Below are positions 25,929 to 33,330 of a stretch of DNA of 64,000 nucleotides, one piece after another. This stretch comes from an uncultured Opitutales bacterium (GTDB lineage Bacteria; Verrucomicrobiota; Verrucomicrobiia; Opitutales; Intestinicryptomonadaceae), in the NCBI GenBank assembly GCA_900547395.1, contig URGP01000012.1, positions 1 through 64,000 on the forward strand, in the 5' to 3' direction. The position numbers were made by a program, and so were the translations under genes. The notes beneath the pieces were generated by a model, which saw nothing but the letters and a program-made list of their open reading frames with translations, had not been told where the DNA came from and searched no databases. How positions within the stretch are numbered: position 1 is the stretch's first letter; each line of letters begins with the position of its first letter.

Positions 25929-26357
25929 ATGAAAATTTCCACAAAGGGCAGGTATGGGCTGAGGATAATGCTTGATTTGGCTCGCAACGACGGCGAGACG
26001 CCGCGAATGATAAGCGATATATGCAAGTCGCAGGGGCTTTCAAACAAATATGTAAGCAGGCTTATCATAGAGCTTCGCAAGGCGGGCATGATTTCTTCGG
26101 TGCGCGGCGCAAAGGGCGGATATAAAATAAAAAGGCTTCCAAAGCATATCACCTTGCTGGAAATTATCGAGACCATGGAAGGTCCGCTTTCGATTGTGGA
26201 TTGCGTGGGTTGCCCCAAAAAGTGCAAAAAAAGCGCGAATTGTTCCGCCCGTGAAATTTGGAGCGAAGCCAATGAAAAAATCCGCCGCGAATTTGAATCC
26301 ATTACCTTGCAGGATATTTTAAACCGACAGGACAATGCGGCGGATTACTGCATTTAG
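25929..26357 (+). CDS. Rrf2 family transcriptional regulator with Fe-S-type cysteines
   Basis: A 142-residue winged-helix regulator. MKISTKGRYGLRIMLDLA at the N-terminus and SNKYVSRLIIELRKAGMISSVRGAKGGY near residues 38-66 (key residues GLSNKYVSRL and RGAKGGY) are the Rrf2 DNA-binding signature. A cysteine cluster C-x2-C-x3-C-x5-C near residues 94-108 (VDCVGCPKKCKK and ANCSAREIW) suits an iron-sulfur cluster that senses iron, sulfur or redox state. It is followed 3 bp later by the YjbR-like gene. IscR, NsrR and CymR are all possible functional analogues; the target genes cannot be told from here. Confidence 0.92.
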   Translation: MKISTKGRYGLRIMLDLARNDGETPRMISDICKSQGLSNKYVSRLIIELRKAGMISSVRGAKGGYKIKRLPKHITLLEIIETMEGPLSIVDCVGCPKKCKKSANCSAREIWSEANEKIRREFESITLQDILNRQDNAADYCI

Positions 26358-26360
26358 CTT

Positions 26361-27035
26361 ATGGACTACATATCCTCCGACATTTTTTCAGGCAAGATTT
26401 TTGAAATAGACGCATTATTGAAGTTTGGCTTTGAAAAAAAGCGTTCATCGTTTTTCCTTGAAGAAGACATTTTAGGCGGAAGATTTTGCGTTAAGATAAA
26501 AATTTCAGGCGGAAAAACTTTTCATGCCGCCGTATATGACAAGAATTTAAACGAGCCTTACGAGCTTCATCTCGTCCCCGCCGCAAGCGGAAAGACAGTG
26601 GTGGAAGTGCGCGGGGAATATGCCGCTTTGCTTGCAAAAATCGCGAAAAACTGCTGCGCAAATTTCGCTTTCAAGACTTCCCAATCTAAGAAAACCGCGG
26701 ATTTTTTGCGCAAAGAATTTGGCGTAGGGCTTGAGTTTTTGTGGAAAAATTTTCCGGATTGCGCCATAGCAAGGCGTCCTGACAACAAAAAATGGTTTGC
26801 GGCTTTTTTGACTTGTCCCGAAAACAAACTCGGGCTTGAAGGAGATGAAAAGGTTGAAATTTTGGATTTGAGGGCGGAACAGGCTGATTTTTGCAAGTTG
26901 GACGGTCGGCGTTATTTCCCTGGCTATCACATGAACAAGAAAAATTGGATGACGCTTGTTTTTGATTCGGGAATCAGGCAAAGCGAAATCAATTCCCTTC
27001 TTAAAAAAAGTTTTGCGCTTGCTTTAAAACGCTGA
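26361..27035 (+). CDS. MmcQ/YjbR-like (CyaY-fold) protein
   Basis: A 224-residue cytoplasmic protein. The C-terminal half ends FPGYHMNKKNWMTLVFDSGI and then ISxLL-type residues, the pattern of the MmcQ/YjbR family. The N-terminal half (residues 1-110) looks like a second, less conserved alpha/beta unit, so it is longer than the usual 110-130 residue YjbR protein. The molecular function of the family is uncertain, although several are annotated as DNA-binding. It is the second gene of the rrf2 operon. Its stop codon abuts that of the convergent bioB remnant with no spacer. Confidence 0.72.
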   Translation: MDYISSDIFSGKIFEIDALLKFGFEKKRSSFFLEEDILGGRFCVKIKISGGKTFHAAVYDKNLNEPYELHLVPAASGKTVVEVRGEYAALLAKIAKNCCANFAFKTSQSKKTADFLRKEFGVGLEFLWKNFPDCAIARRPDNKKWFAAFLTCPENKLGLEGDEKVEILDLRAEQADFCKLDGRRYFPGYHMNKKNWMTLVFDSGIRQSEINSLLKKSFALALKR

Positions 27036-27401
27036 TTATTTTGTCCTTAAAAAATCATAGCCCATTTCTGAAAGCATTTTGTAGTCTGTTTCTATGTCGC
27101 TTCCGATGGTTGTCAGCATGTCTCCCACCAAAAGCGCGCTTGCTCCCGCTTTTAGCGCGTCTCTTTGCCTTTCGATGAATGCGCTTCTTCCGCCCGCAAA
27201 TCTTATATGGGCTTTCGGGTTTATTATTCTAAACATTGCAAACGCCGTCAAAATTTCGTCTTGCGGGAGCGGGGGAGTGTTTTCAAGCGGAGTTCCCTTG
27301 ATTGGTTGCAATACGTTGAGCGGTATGGAATCGGGTTCTATTTCCGAAATCGCAAATGCAAGCTCGATGCGCTCTTTTAAGGATTCTCCCATGCCGATAA
27401 T
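27036..27401 (-). pseudogene. bioB: C-terminal remnant of biotin synthase
   Basis: About 120 residues match the last third of BioB: IIGMGES, IPLNVLQPIKGTPLE, INPKAHIRFAGGR (with the conserved Arg region) and ALLVGDMLTTIGSD. Full-length BioB is about 320 residues, so the N-terminal 200, with the CxxxCxxC radical-SAM cluster site and the [2Fe-2S] cysteines, are missing. Homology ends abruptly at IIG. Upstream sequence is AT-rich and in-frame TGA lies seven codons before the ATG at 27392. It cannot make an active biotin synthase and is best called a deletion relic; a short ATG-initiated frame of 118 codons remains. Confidence 0.85.
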
Positions 27402-27526
27402 TCTGAATGATTTTCAAACGGCAAATTCCTTAAATTCAAAATTTAAAAAACAAAGCTGAAAAATTTTACCGCTTTTTATTGATTTTACGAATTTTTGAGC
27501 GATAATTTAACTATAGAAAGAAAAAG

Positions 27527-27676
27527 ATGGATACTGAACCTACATTGTTATCTACCATAATCTCCTACCTGATTTGTTTTGGAGTGGTATTCTTTGTTTA
27601 TTGGTTGGTAAGTAAATTTTTAAGCATTCCATCAGACGATAATCTCGAAAAGATTTTTCCATGGATGAAAGAATAA
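27527..27676 (+). CDS. Small single-span membrane protein, 49 residues
   Basis: A short frame starting at ATG 27527, 5-8 bases after a purine-rich AGAAAG-AAAAAG stretch. Residues about 9-32 form one strongly hydrophobic helix (ISYLICFGVVFFVYWLV at its core). A charged tail follows, ending FPWMKE. No family is recognised. It sits in the remodelled space between the bioB relic and the cysK terminator and has no obvious partner. Codon phase and hydrophobic layout are protein-like, but it could be chance. Confidence 0.45.
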   Translation: MDTEPTLLSTIISYLICFGVVFFVYWLVSKFLSIPSDDNLEKIFPWMKE

Positions 27677-27879
27677 ACCATCATTTTATCTGTTCACTTC
27701 CCCTCAATTCACGGTTTAGTCGGTTGGGGGATTTTTCGTTTATAAGGGCGGCGTTGCCGTCGGATAAGGAAAGTTTGTCGAATACCCTGAGCTGTATTGG
27801 AATTTTTCCGAAAAAAATTTATATGCGGCTAATGCAGGTTGGGTTTCACAAGTTGCAAAATAGCGATGTTGCGATAAAA

Positions 27880-27925
27880 AAGATGACGCCGAAAATTTCG
27901 GCGCCACTTTTTTCTTTTTTTTTGT
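27880..27925. terminator. Bidirectional terminator downstream of cysK
   Basis: Stem GGCGCCGAAATTTTCGGCG-type hairpin at about 27887-27905 with T-rich tracts on both sides. On the minus strand it ends the metY-cysK transcript. Confidence 0.7.
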
Positions 27926-27949
27926 GGGGTATGCAATTTTTTTAGGTTT

Positions 27950-28870
27950 TTATTCGGAATAAAGCCAAGTTGAGAGATAGCGCGTGCCCGTGTCGGGGAT
28001 TATTGCGACAATTTTCTTTCCCGCATTTTCGGGCTTTTTTGCAAGTTCCAATGCCGCCCATACAGCCGCGCCCGCCGAAATTCCCGTATGTATGCCTTCG
28101 AGCTTTGCGAGTTTTCGGGCAGTGTCGCCTGCGTCTTCGTCCTTTACCCTGATTACGCCGTCAACCACTTTTGAATCGTAAATCTTGGGGACAAATCCCG
28201 CTCCTATGCCTTGGATTTTGTGCGCGCCCGCCTTGCCGCCCGAAAGTACGGGGGAAGTATCGGGTTCGACTGCGTAAATTTTTACGGACGGCTTGAGGGG
28301 CTTTAAGCCTTCGCCTATGCCGCTTATCGTGCCGCCCGTGCCGACTCCGCCTACGACTATGTCAACCAATCCGTCTGTGTCTTCCCAGATTTCCTTTGCG
28401 GTTGTCAGGCGGTGGATTTCTGTGTTTGCGGGATTTTCAAACTGCTGTGGAATGAAAGAACCTGGGTTTTCCTCTTTTAGTTGAAGGGCTTTTTCTATTG
28501 CGCCTTTCATGCCTTTTGCGCCTTCTGTCAGCACAAGCTCTGCGCCGAGGCTAAGCAGAAACTTTCTGCGCTCGACGCTCATCGTGTCGGGCATCGTGAG
28601 GATTAGGCGGTAGTTTTTTACCGCCGCCGCAAGCGCAAGCCCGATACCCGTGTTTCCGCTTGTAGGCTCTATGATAAGCCCTCCCGCTTTCAAGACGCCT
28701 TTCTTTTCGGCGTCTTCAATCATTGCGAGGGCGGCTCTGTCTTTTACCGAGCCCGACGGGTTGAAAAATTCGAGCTTCGCCAAAATTTCAGCTTCGGTTT
28801 TGTTGAGTTTGTTTATGCGGACAAGCGGAGTTTTTCCGACAAGTTCGAGAATGTTGTTTGCTATTTTCAT
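27950..28870 (-). CDS. cysK: Cysteine synthase A
   Basis: Makes cysteine from O-acetylserine and sulfide. The 306-residue type II fold PLP enzyme has the Schiff-base lysine in GSVKDRAALAMIEDAEKKG near residue 40, the substrate loop EPTSGNTGIGLALAA near residue 65 and the phosphate loop GVGTGGTISGIGEGLK near 175. It ends at a bidirectional terminator. It lies 21 bp downstream of metY, so the two sulfur-assimilation genes are likely one transcript. Confidence 0.96.
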   Translation of the reverse strand: MKIANNILELVGKTPLVRINKLNKTEAEILAKLEFFNPSGSVKDRAALAMIEDAEKKGVLKAGGLIIEPTSGNTGIGLALAAAVKNYRLILTMPDTMSVERRKFLLSLGAELVLTEGAKGMKGAIEKALQLKEENPGSFIPQQFENPANTEIHRLTTAKEIWEDTDGLVDIVVGGVGTGGTISGIGEGLKPLKPSVKIYAVEPDTSPVLSGGKAGAHKIQGIGAGFVPKIYDSKVVDGVIRVKDEDAGDTARKLAKLEGIHTGISAGAAVWAALELAKKPENAGKKIVAIIPDTGTRYLSTWLYSE

Positions 28871-28891
28871 TTTATTTGGTAATTTTTGTTG

Positions 28892-30178
28892 TTAAATCAA
28901 AACTTTGTCGAGGGCTTCTATTATGTCGTCAGAATTTTCCAAGCCGATTGAAAGCCTTATGAGATCCTTTGTAAGTCCGCTCGAAAGCTGTTCCTCGTCT
29001 GAAAGCTGGGAGTGGGAAGTGCTTGCAGGGTGCAAGATTAAGCTCTTGGAATCGCCTACATTTGCAAGGTTGCTGAAAAGCGAAATGTTGTCAACCACTT
29101 TTACCGCCGCATCGTAGCCGCCTTTAAGCCCGAAAACAACCATTCCTCCGTAAAGCCCGCCTTTTATGTATTTGTTCGCAATTTCATGTGACGGGTCGTT
29201 TTTAAGCCCCGGGTAGCGAACCCATGCAACCTTCGGGTGACTTTCAAGATATTGCGCGACTTTTAACGCGTTTTGGCTGTGGCGTTCTATTCTGAGAGGA
29301 AGGCTTTGCAACCCTTGCAGGAATATCCACGCCGCATCGGGCGCGAGGGTGGGGCCCACGTTTCTAAGTCCTACCGTCCTTAAACGTAGAATGAATGCCA
29401 GAGGATTTAAATCTCCCAAATCATGGGCAAATCTAAGACCGTGATAGCCGCCGTCGGGCTTGTTGTACAAGTCGAATTTTTCGTCCGTCCAATCGAAGTT
29501 GCCCGCGTCTATCACTATGCCGCCGATGCCCGCTCCGTGTCCGCCAATCCACTTTGAAAGCGAATGGATTACGATGTTTGCCCCGTGTTCGATTGGCTTG
29601 AAAATTCCGGGGGGCGTGAATGTAGAGTCAACGATGAGCGGCAAGTGGTGCTTTTTGGCTATTTTTGAATATTCGTCGATGTCGGCAAAATCGAGCTTCG
29701 GATTGCCGATTGTTTCGATGTATATTGCCCGTGTTTTTTCGTTTATGGCTTCTTCCACCGCGGCGAAGTCGTTGACTTTTGTAAATTTCGTCGTTATTCC
29801 CCAGGCAGGCAAAATCGACGCAAACTGCGTGTAAGTGCCGCCGTAGAGATTGTTTGCCGATACAAGTTCGTCGCCTTGCTTTAAGATGTTTGTTATGGCG
29901 AATGCTATTGCGGCTGTTCCCGATGAGAGCGAAAGTGCCGCCGCTGCGCTTTCTATTGCCGCAAGCCTTTTTTCCAAAACGTCGTTTGTAGGGTTCATCA
30001 GCCTTGCGTAAATGTTGCCCGATTCTTTCAAGGCAAATAGGTCCGCGCCGTGTTTTGCGCTCTTGAAGTTAAATGCGGTTGTCCTGTAAACGGGCACCGC
30101 TCTTGCCTGCGTTGCGGGGTCGGGAATTTGACCTGCGTGAATTGCCAATGTTTCGTATCTGTAATTTTTTTCGCTCAT
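28892..30178 (-). CDS. metY: O-acetylhomoserine sulfhydrylase MetY
   Basis: Fold type I PLP enzyme of the Cys/Met metabolism family that makes homocysteine (or methionine from methanethiol) from O-acetylhomoserine. The 428-residue length fits the O-acetylhomoserine aminocarboxypropyltransferase group. YETLAIHAGQIPDPATQARAVP starts the protein (residues about 6-27, typical); SLSKWIGGHGAGIGG near residue 205 holds the PLP lysine. A strong AAGGAG Shine-Dalgarno sequence precedes the ATG. I found no SAM riboswitch in the leader. It is followed by cysK. Confidence 0.94.
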   Translation of the reverse strand: MSEKNYRYETLAIHAGQIPDPATQARAVPVYRTTAFNFKSAKHGADLFALKESGNIYARLMNPTNDVLEKRLAAIESAAAALSLSSGTAAIAFAITNILKQGDELVSANNLYGGTYTQFASILPAWGITTKFTKVNDFAAVEEAINEKTRAIYIETIGNPKLDFADIDEYSKIAKKHHLPLIVDSTFTPPGIFKPIEHGANIVIHSLSKWIGGHGAGIGGIVIDAGNFDWTDEKFDLYNKPDGGYHGLRFAHDLGDLNPLAFILRLRTVGLRNVGPTLAPDAAWIFLQGLQSLPLRIERHSQNALKVAQYLESHPKVAWVRYPGLKNDPSHEIANKYIKGGLYGGMVVFGLKGGYDAAVKVVDNISLFSNLANVGDSKSLILHPASTSHSQLSDEEQLSSGLTKDLIRLSIGLENSDDIIEALDKVLI

Positions 30179-30371
30179 TTTTTTCTCCTTTTGGTTTTAT
30201 TGAATGTGTTTACTTGGGTTTGCTTTATTTTTTTTTAGATGCAGCGGAGACTTTTTTTTCTTCGTCTATTTACTTTTTTTTTGTTTTTACATTCGGTTGA
30301 TACACATTCGTTTTGCGGTGGAAAGAAGAAAAATATTTCTTTCAATCTCTTTCTTGAGGGGTTTAGGAGTT
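30179..30371. other. Intergenic region before metY, no gene recognised
   Basis: T-rich region on the plus strand between metY and the small hydrophobic frame. It should hold the metY promoter on the minus strand, but I could not single out convincing -35 and -10 elements. No SAM-I, T-box or other known leader motif is visible. Confidence 0.5.
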
Positions 30372-30458
30372 ATGGATGATGTTTTTGATTCCATTGTTTT
30401 AATCATTATTATTTTGATAGTGTTTAAAATTTTTTTACTGATGTCAACAAAATTTTAA
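30372..30458 (+). CDS. Candidate 28-residue hydrophobic peptide
   Basis: A short frame with AGGAG placed 2 bases before the ATG at 30372. Residues about 8-24 are almost entirely Ile, Leu, Val and Phe (SIVLIIIILIVFKIFLL), flanked by an acidic start (MDDVFD) and a short basic end. This is the pattern of single-helix membrane peptides, including some type I toxins. No antisense RNA or known toxin family is recognised. The spacing between AGGAG and ATG is shorter than ideal. Confidence 0.35.
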   Translation: MDDVFDSIVLIIIILIVFKIFLLMSTKF

Positions 30459-30638
30459 AAAATTTTTCTCTTTATTTTAAAGGGTTTCTAAAAAACCTTA
30501 TAGAATACCTTTTTAGGGGAAGATTTATAAATTTGCGAGGCTTTGGCAAATATGGTTTAGGCGTATGTCAAAAAATATTCTGCGTAAAAAATCAAAAATA
30601 TTTTGCATAAGGCGGGATTTTTTACATTTATTTATCGA
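30459..30638. other. Intergenic region before the SanA/YdcF-like gene
   Basis: AT-rich sequence with several T runs and no gene. A T run after CTAAAAAACC near 30488 may act as a weak terminator. No RNA gene is recognised. Confidence 0.4.
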
Positions 30639-31268
30639 ATGGGGAAGAAATTTTTTAGATATGCAATTCGTTTAATTGTCGTTTCGTTTGTTTTAATCGG
30701 AGTGTTCGCTTCTTATGTGTGGCTTTTGATTGACTCTTACGAAGTTTGCGAAAACCCGAAGGATGCGTCCGAATATGAATGGGCTTTGCTTTTGGGGTCG
30801 ATAAAGTATTTAAAAAACGGCAACGAAAATTTGTATTACAAAAGCAGGATTGAAACTGCGGCGGAGCTTTACAGGCTTGGCAAGGTAAAAAAGATAATCG
30901 CAAGCGGCGACAATTCGAGGGAAGATTACAACGAGCCTGAAACAATGAAATGCGACCTTGTCGCCCTCGGCGTTCCCGAAAGCGCGATTTTTGCAGACTA
31001 TGCGGGATTTCGCACCCTCGATTCGGTAAGGCGCGCAAAAAATATTTTTAATTGCGAAAAACTGCTTGTAGTTTCGCAAAAATTGCACTGCAAGCGCGCG
31101 CTTTTTTTGTGCGAAGCAAACGCAATGCAGGGAAGCGCGGCTTGCGCGGCAAATCCAAACGCAAAATTTTCGTACCGCTTGCGCAATAACTCCCGCGAGC
31201 TTTTGGCGTGGGTCAAGGCATGGCTTGACGTCAAAATATTTGGCAGGAAAGCCAAATTTGAAAAATAG
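30639..31268 (+). CDS. SanA/YdcF-like (DUF218) membrane protein
   Basis: A 209-residue protein with one N-terminal transmembrane helix (about residues 10-32, RLIVVSFVLIGVFASYVWLL) and a DUF218 domain. ALLLGSIKY near residue 48, YKSRIETAAELY near 66, KKIIASGDNSREDYNEPETM near 83-102 and RTLDSVRRAKNIF near 125 are the SanA-type landmarks. SanA and ElyC in other bacteria affect envelope barrier function and peptidoglycan or lipid-carrier metabolism. I chose the ATG at 30639; the longer frame starts with TTG. The C-terminal RKAKFEK tail is basic. Confidence 0.87.
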   Translation: MGKKFFRYAIRLIVVSFVLIGVFASYVWLLIDSYEVCENPKDASEYEWALLLGSIKYLKNGNENLYYKSRIETAAELYRLGKVKKIIASGDNSREDYNEPETMKCDLVALGVPESAIFADYAGFRTLDSVRRAKNIFNCEKLLVVSQKLHCKRALFLCEANAMQGSAACAANPNAKFSYRLRNNSRELLAWVKAWLDVKIFGRKAKFEK

Positions 31269-31323
31269 CTGCGCCGCAAAAAGTTCTTGCGATTAAAATT
31301 GTTTTTCTTAGCTTGTTTTAACA

Positions 31324-31893
31324 ATGAAGCATGGAAGAGCAGTCTTAAAGGGAAATTCGTTGCCCAACCTTTATTTGGTCGGCTTCATGGGGACAGGCAA
31401 AAGCTCCATGGGCAAAAGGCTTGCCGCGCGCTTCAATCTCAGGTTTATCGACAGCGACGAAGAAATTGAAAAATCGAGCGGTATGCCGATAAAGGATATT
31501 TTTGCCAAATTCGGGGAGGAAAAATTCAGGGAGATGGAGCGCGATTTCATCGAAAACGGGCATCCCAAGACAGGGTGCGTCGTATCCTGCGGCGGCGGCT
31601 TGGTGTGCAGGGACGGAATGCCCGAGCTTGTCAAAAGCAAGGGGATTTCCATCGTGCTTTTTGCGGAGCCAGAGGTTATTTTTAAGCGCGTAAGCCTTTC
31701 GAAAACAAGGCCTCTTTTGAATGTCGAAAACCCCATGCAAAGGATTTGCGAGCTCTTGGACAAGCGTTCCAAGTATTACAAGCGTTCGGGCGTTTGCGTA
31801 AGCTCTTCGGGCAATCCGAACGATGTTGAAGAGAGGCTTGCGCGCATTTATGCCGGCAGGGTAAAAAATATGCTAAAACGCGGTCAAGATTAA
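31324..31893 (+). CDS. aroK: Shikimate kinase
   Basis: Phosphorylates shikimate at the 3-position in the chorismate pathway. The 189-residue P-loop kinase has Walker A GFMGTGKSSMGKRL near residue 19, the shikimate-binding DSDEEIEKSSGMPI near 44 and CGGGLVCRDG near 80. The lid Arg lies in SLSKTRPLL near 120. It is located 56 bp after the sanA-like gene and before lysC. Together with aroA-cmk and tyrA it makes three aromatic-pathway enzymes in the window. Confidence 0.95.
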   Translation: MKHGRAVLKGNSLPNLYLVGFMGTGKSSMGKRLAARFNLRFIDSDEEIEKSSGMPIKDIFAKFGEEKFREMERDFIENGHPKTGCVVSCGGGLVCRDGMPELVKSKGISIVLFAEPEVIFKRVSLSKTRPLLNVENPMQRICELLDKRSKYYKRSGVCVSSSGNPNDVEERLARIYAGRVKNMLKRGQD

Positions 31894-31999
31894 AACTTGA
31901 CTGAACGGAAACTATATCCATTATTAAACGCTAAAAATTTTTCAAAAAGGGATGTTTTGCAAGGTGCGGAAAATCCCAATTTTTCTGAAAGGTTGCCGA

Positions 32000-33211
32000 A
32001 TGGCTCTGATAGTGCAAAAATATGGCGGCACGTCTGTTGGCGATGTCGAAAGAATTAAGGTCGTTGCGCAGCGCATCAAAGAAAATGTCGATGCGGGCAA
32101 CGACGTTGTCGTGGTTGTCAGCGCGCGAAGCGGCGTGACAAACCAGCTCATAGAGCGCGCAAAAGCGTTGAATTCAATGCCGAACGAGCGCGAGATGGAC
32201 ATGCTTTTGGCTGTCGGGGAGCAGGAAACCATCGCGCTTGTCGCAATGGCTTTGCATTCCCTCGGCGTCAAGGCGGTTTCAAGAACGGGAGCTCAGGCGG
32301 GCATATTTACCGACTTCAACCATACCCGCGCGCGCATAATAGAAGTCACGGGCGGCGACATTAAAAAACAGCTCGCGTCCGGCAATGTCGTGATTGTCGC
32401 CGGTTTTCAGGGCATAGACCCCGACGGGCATGTGTCAACTCTCGGCCGCGGCGGAAGCGACCTTTCGGCTATGGCTTTGGCGGGCGCGCTCAAAGCCGAT
32501 ATCTGCCAGATTTTTACGGACGTTGACGGCATTTACACGGCGGACCCCCGCATAGTGAAGTCTGCGAGAAAAATCGAAGTCATGGATTACGACGAGCTTC
32601 TCGAAATGGCTTCGAGCGGCTCAAAGGTAATGCAGGCGCGCTCTGTCGAGTTTGCCCGCAAATACAATGTCGTTTTTGAAGTCAGATCAAGTTTTAACAA
32701 TAACAGCGGAACAATCGTGAAGGCAGAAGTACCAACACTCGAAGGCCTCGTCGTAAGCGGCGTGGCGGTTGATAAAAACCAGACAAAAGTAACAATCACA
32801 GGCATTCCCGACAAGCCGGGGTCTGTCGCTGAAATTTTTGAAGATTTAGGCGCAAGCGGCATCGGAGTGGATATGATTGTCCAGAACATCGGCAGGGCGG
32901 GAATGGCAAACCTCACCTTTACCGTCGCAAAAGACGACGCGTCAAAGGCTGAAAAAATCCTGCAAAACACATGCTCGAAGATGGGCGCGGAAGTTTCGCT
33001 TACGGGCGACATCGCAAAAGTCAGTGTTGTGGGCATAGGAATGCGTTCAAACAGCGGCGTTGCGGCGACTTTCTTTTCCGCGCTCGCCCAAAAGAACATC
33101 AACGTCCAGCTCATCACGACAAGCGAAATCAAAATTTGCGTCGCAATCAATTTGGACAAGGCGGACGAGGCGGCATGTGCCCTTCACACCGCATTTGGTT
33201 TGGACAAATAA
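32000..33211 (+). CDS. lysC: Aspartate kinase, monofunctional
   Basis: First step of the aspartate family pathway. The 403-residue protein starts MALIVQKYGGTSVGDVERIK with the KYGGTS kinase motif. GRGGSDLSAMALA near residue 152 binds aspartate. Two ACT domains follow from about residue 265 (VTITGIPDKPGSVAEIFEDL and VSVVGIGMRSNSGVAATFF), so feedback inhibition by lysine and/or threonine is expected. The ATG at 32000 follows a GAAAGG-like site and replaces a 16-residue longer frame. Its stop codon overlaps a sequence that can pair with the following terminator hairpin. Confidence 0.96.
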   Translation: MALIVQKYGGTSVGDVERIKVVAQRIKENVDAGNDVVVVVSARSGVTNQLIERAKALNSMPNEREMDMLLAVGEQETIALVAMALHSLGVKAVSRTGAQAGIFTDFNHTRARIIEVTGGDIKKQLASGNVVIVAGFQGIDPDGHVSTLGRGGSDLSAMALAGALKADICQIFTDVDGIYTADPRIVKSARKIEVMDYDELLEMASSGSKVMQARSVEFARKYNVVFEVRSSFNNNSGTIVKAEVPTLEGLVVSGVAVDKNQTKVTITGIPDKPGSVAEIFEDLGASGIGVDMIVQNIGRAGMANLTFTVAKDDASKAEKILQNTCSKMGAEVSLTGDIAKVSVVGIGMRSNSGVAATFFSALAQKNINVQLITTSEIKICVAINLDKADEAACALHTAFGLDK

Positions 33212-33312
33212 TCGGGCGTTTGCGTTTTGCGAAAGTAAAATTGCGCCAAAATCATATTTTTTGTTTGGCATAATGCCCGATTGTTGCAATAATCGGGCAT
33301 TGCTTTTATTTT
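33209..33312 (+). terminator. Terminator after lysC with an upstream competing arm
   Basis: Perfect 11-bp stem AATGCCCGATT (33272-33282) / AATCGGGCATT (33291-33301), 8-base loop, then TGCTTTTATTTT. A further copy of the 3' arm with one change, AATCGGGCGTT, overlaps the lysC stop codon at 33210-33220 and could pair with 33272-33282 instead. This would disrupt the terminator and affect thrC expression. Confidence 0.7.
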
Positions 33313-33330
33313 AATTGCGGAGAATTTTTT

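Noticed and set aside
27661-27945. A 94-codon frame overlapping the end of the 49-residue membrane protein
   Set aside because: It covers the cysK terminator, has no clear ribosome-binding site and its hydrophobic pattern changes at the hairpin.
30179-30371. SAM riboswitch or T-box upstream of metY
   Set aside because: No conserved core of either class was found on either strand.
31894-31999. Lysine riboswitch or leader peptide before lysC
   Set aside because: The spacer is only 106 bases, too short for a lysine riboswitch, and holds no Lys- or Thr-rich leader frame or terminator.
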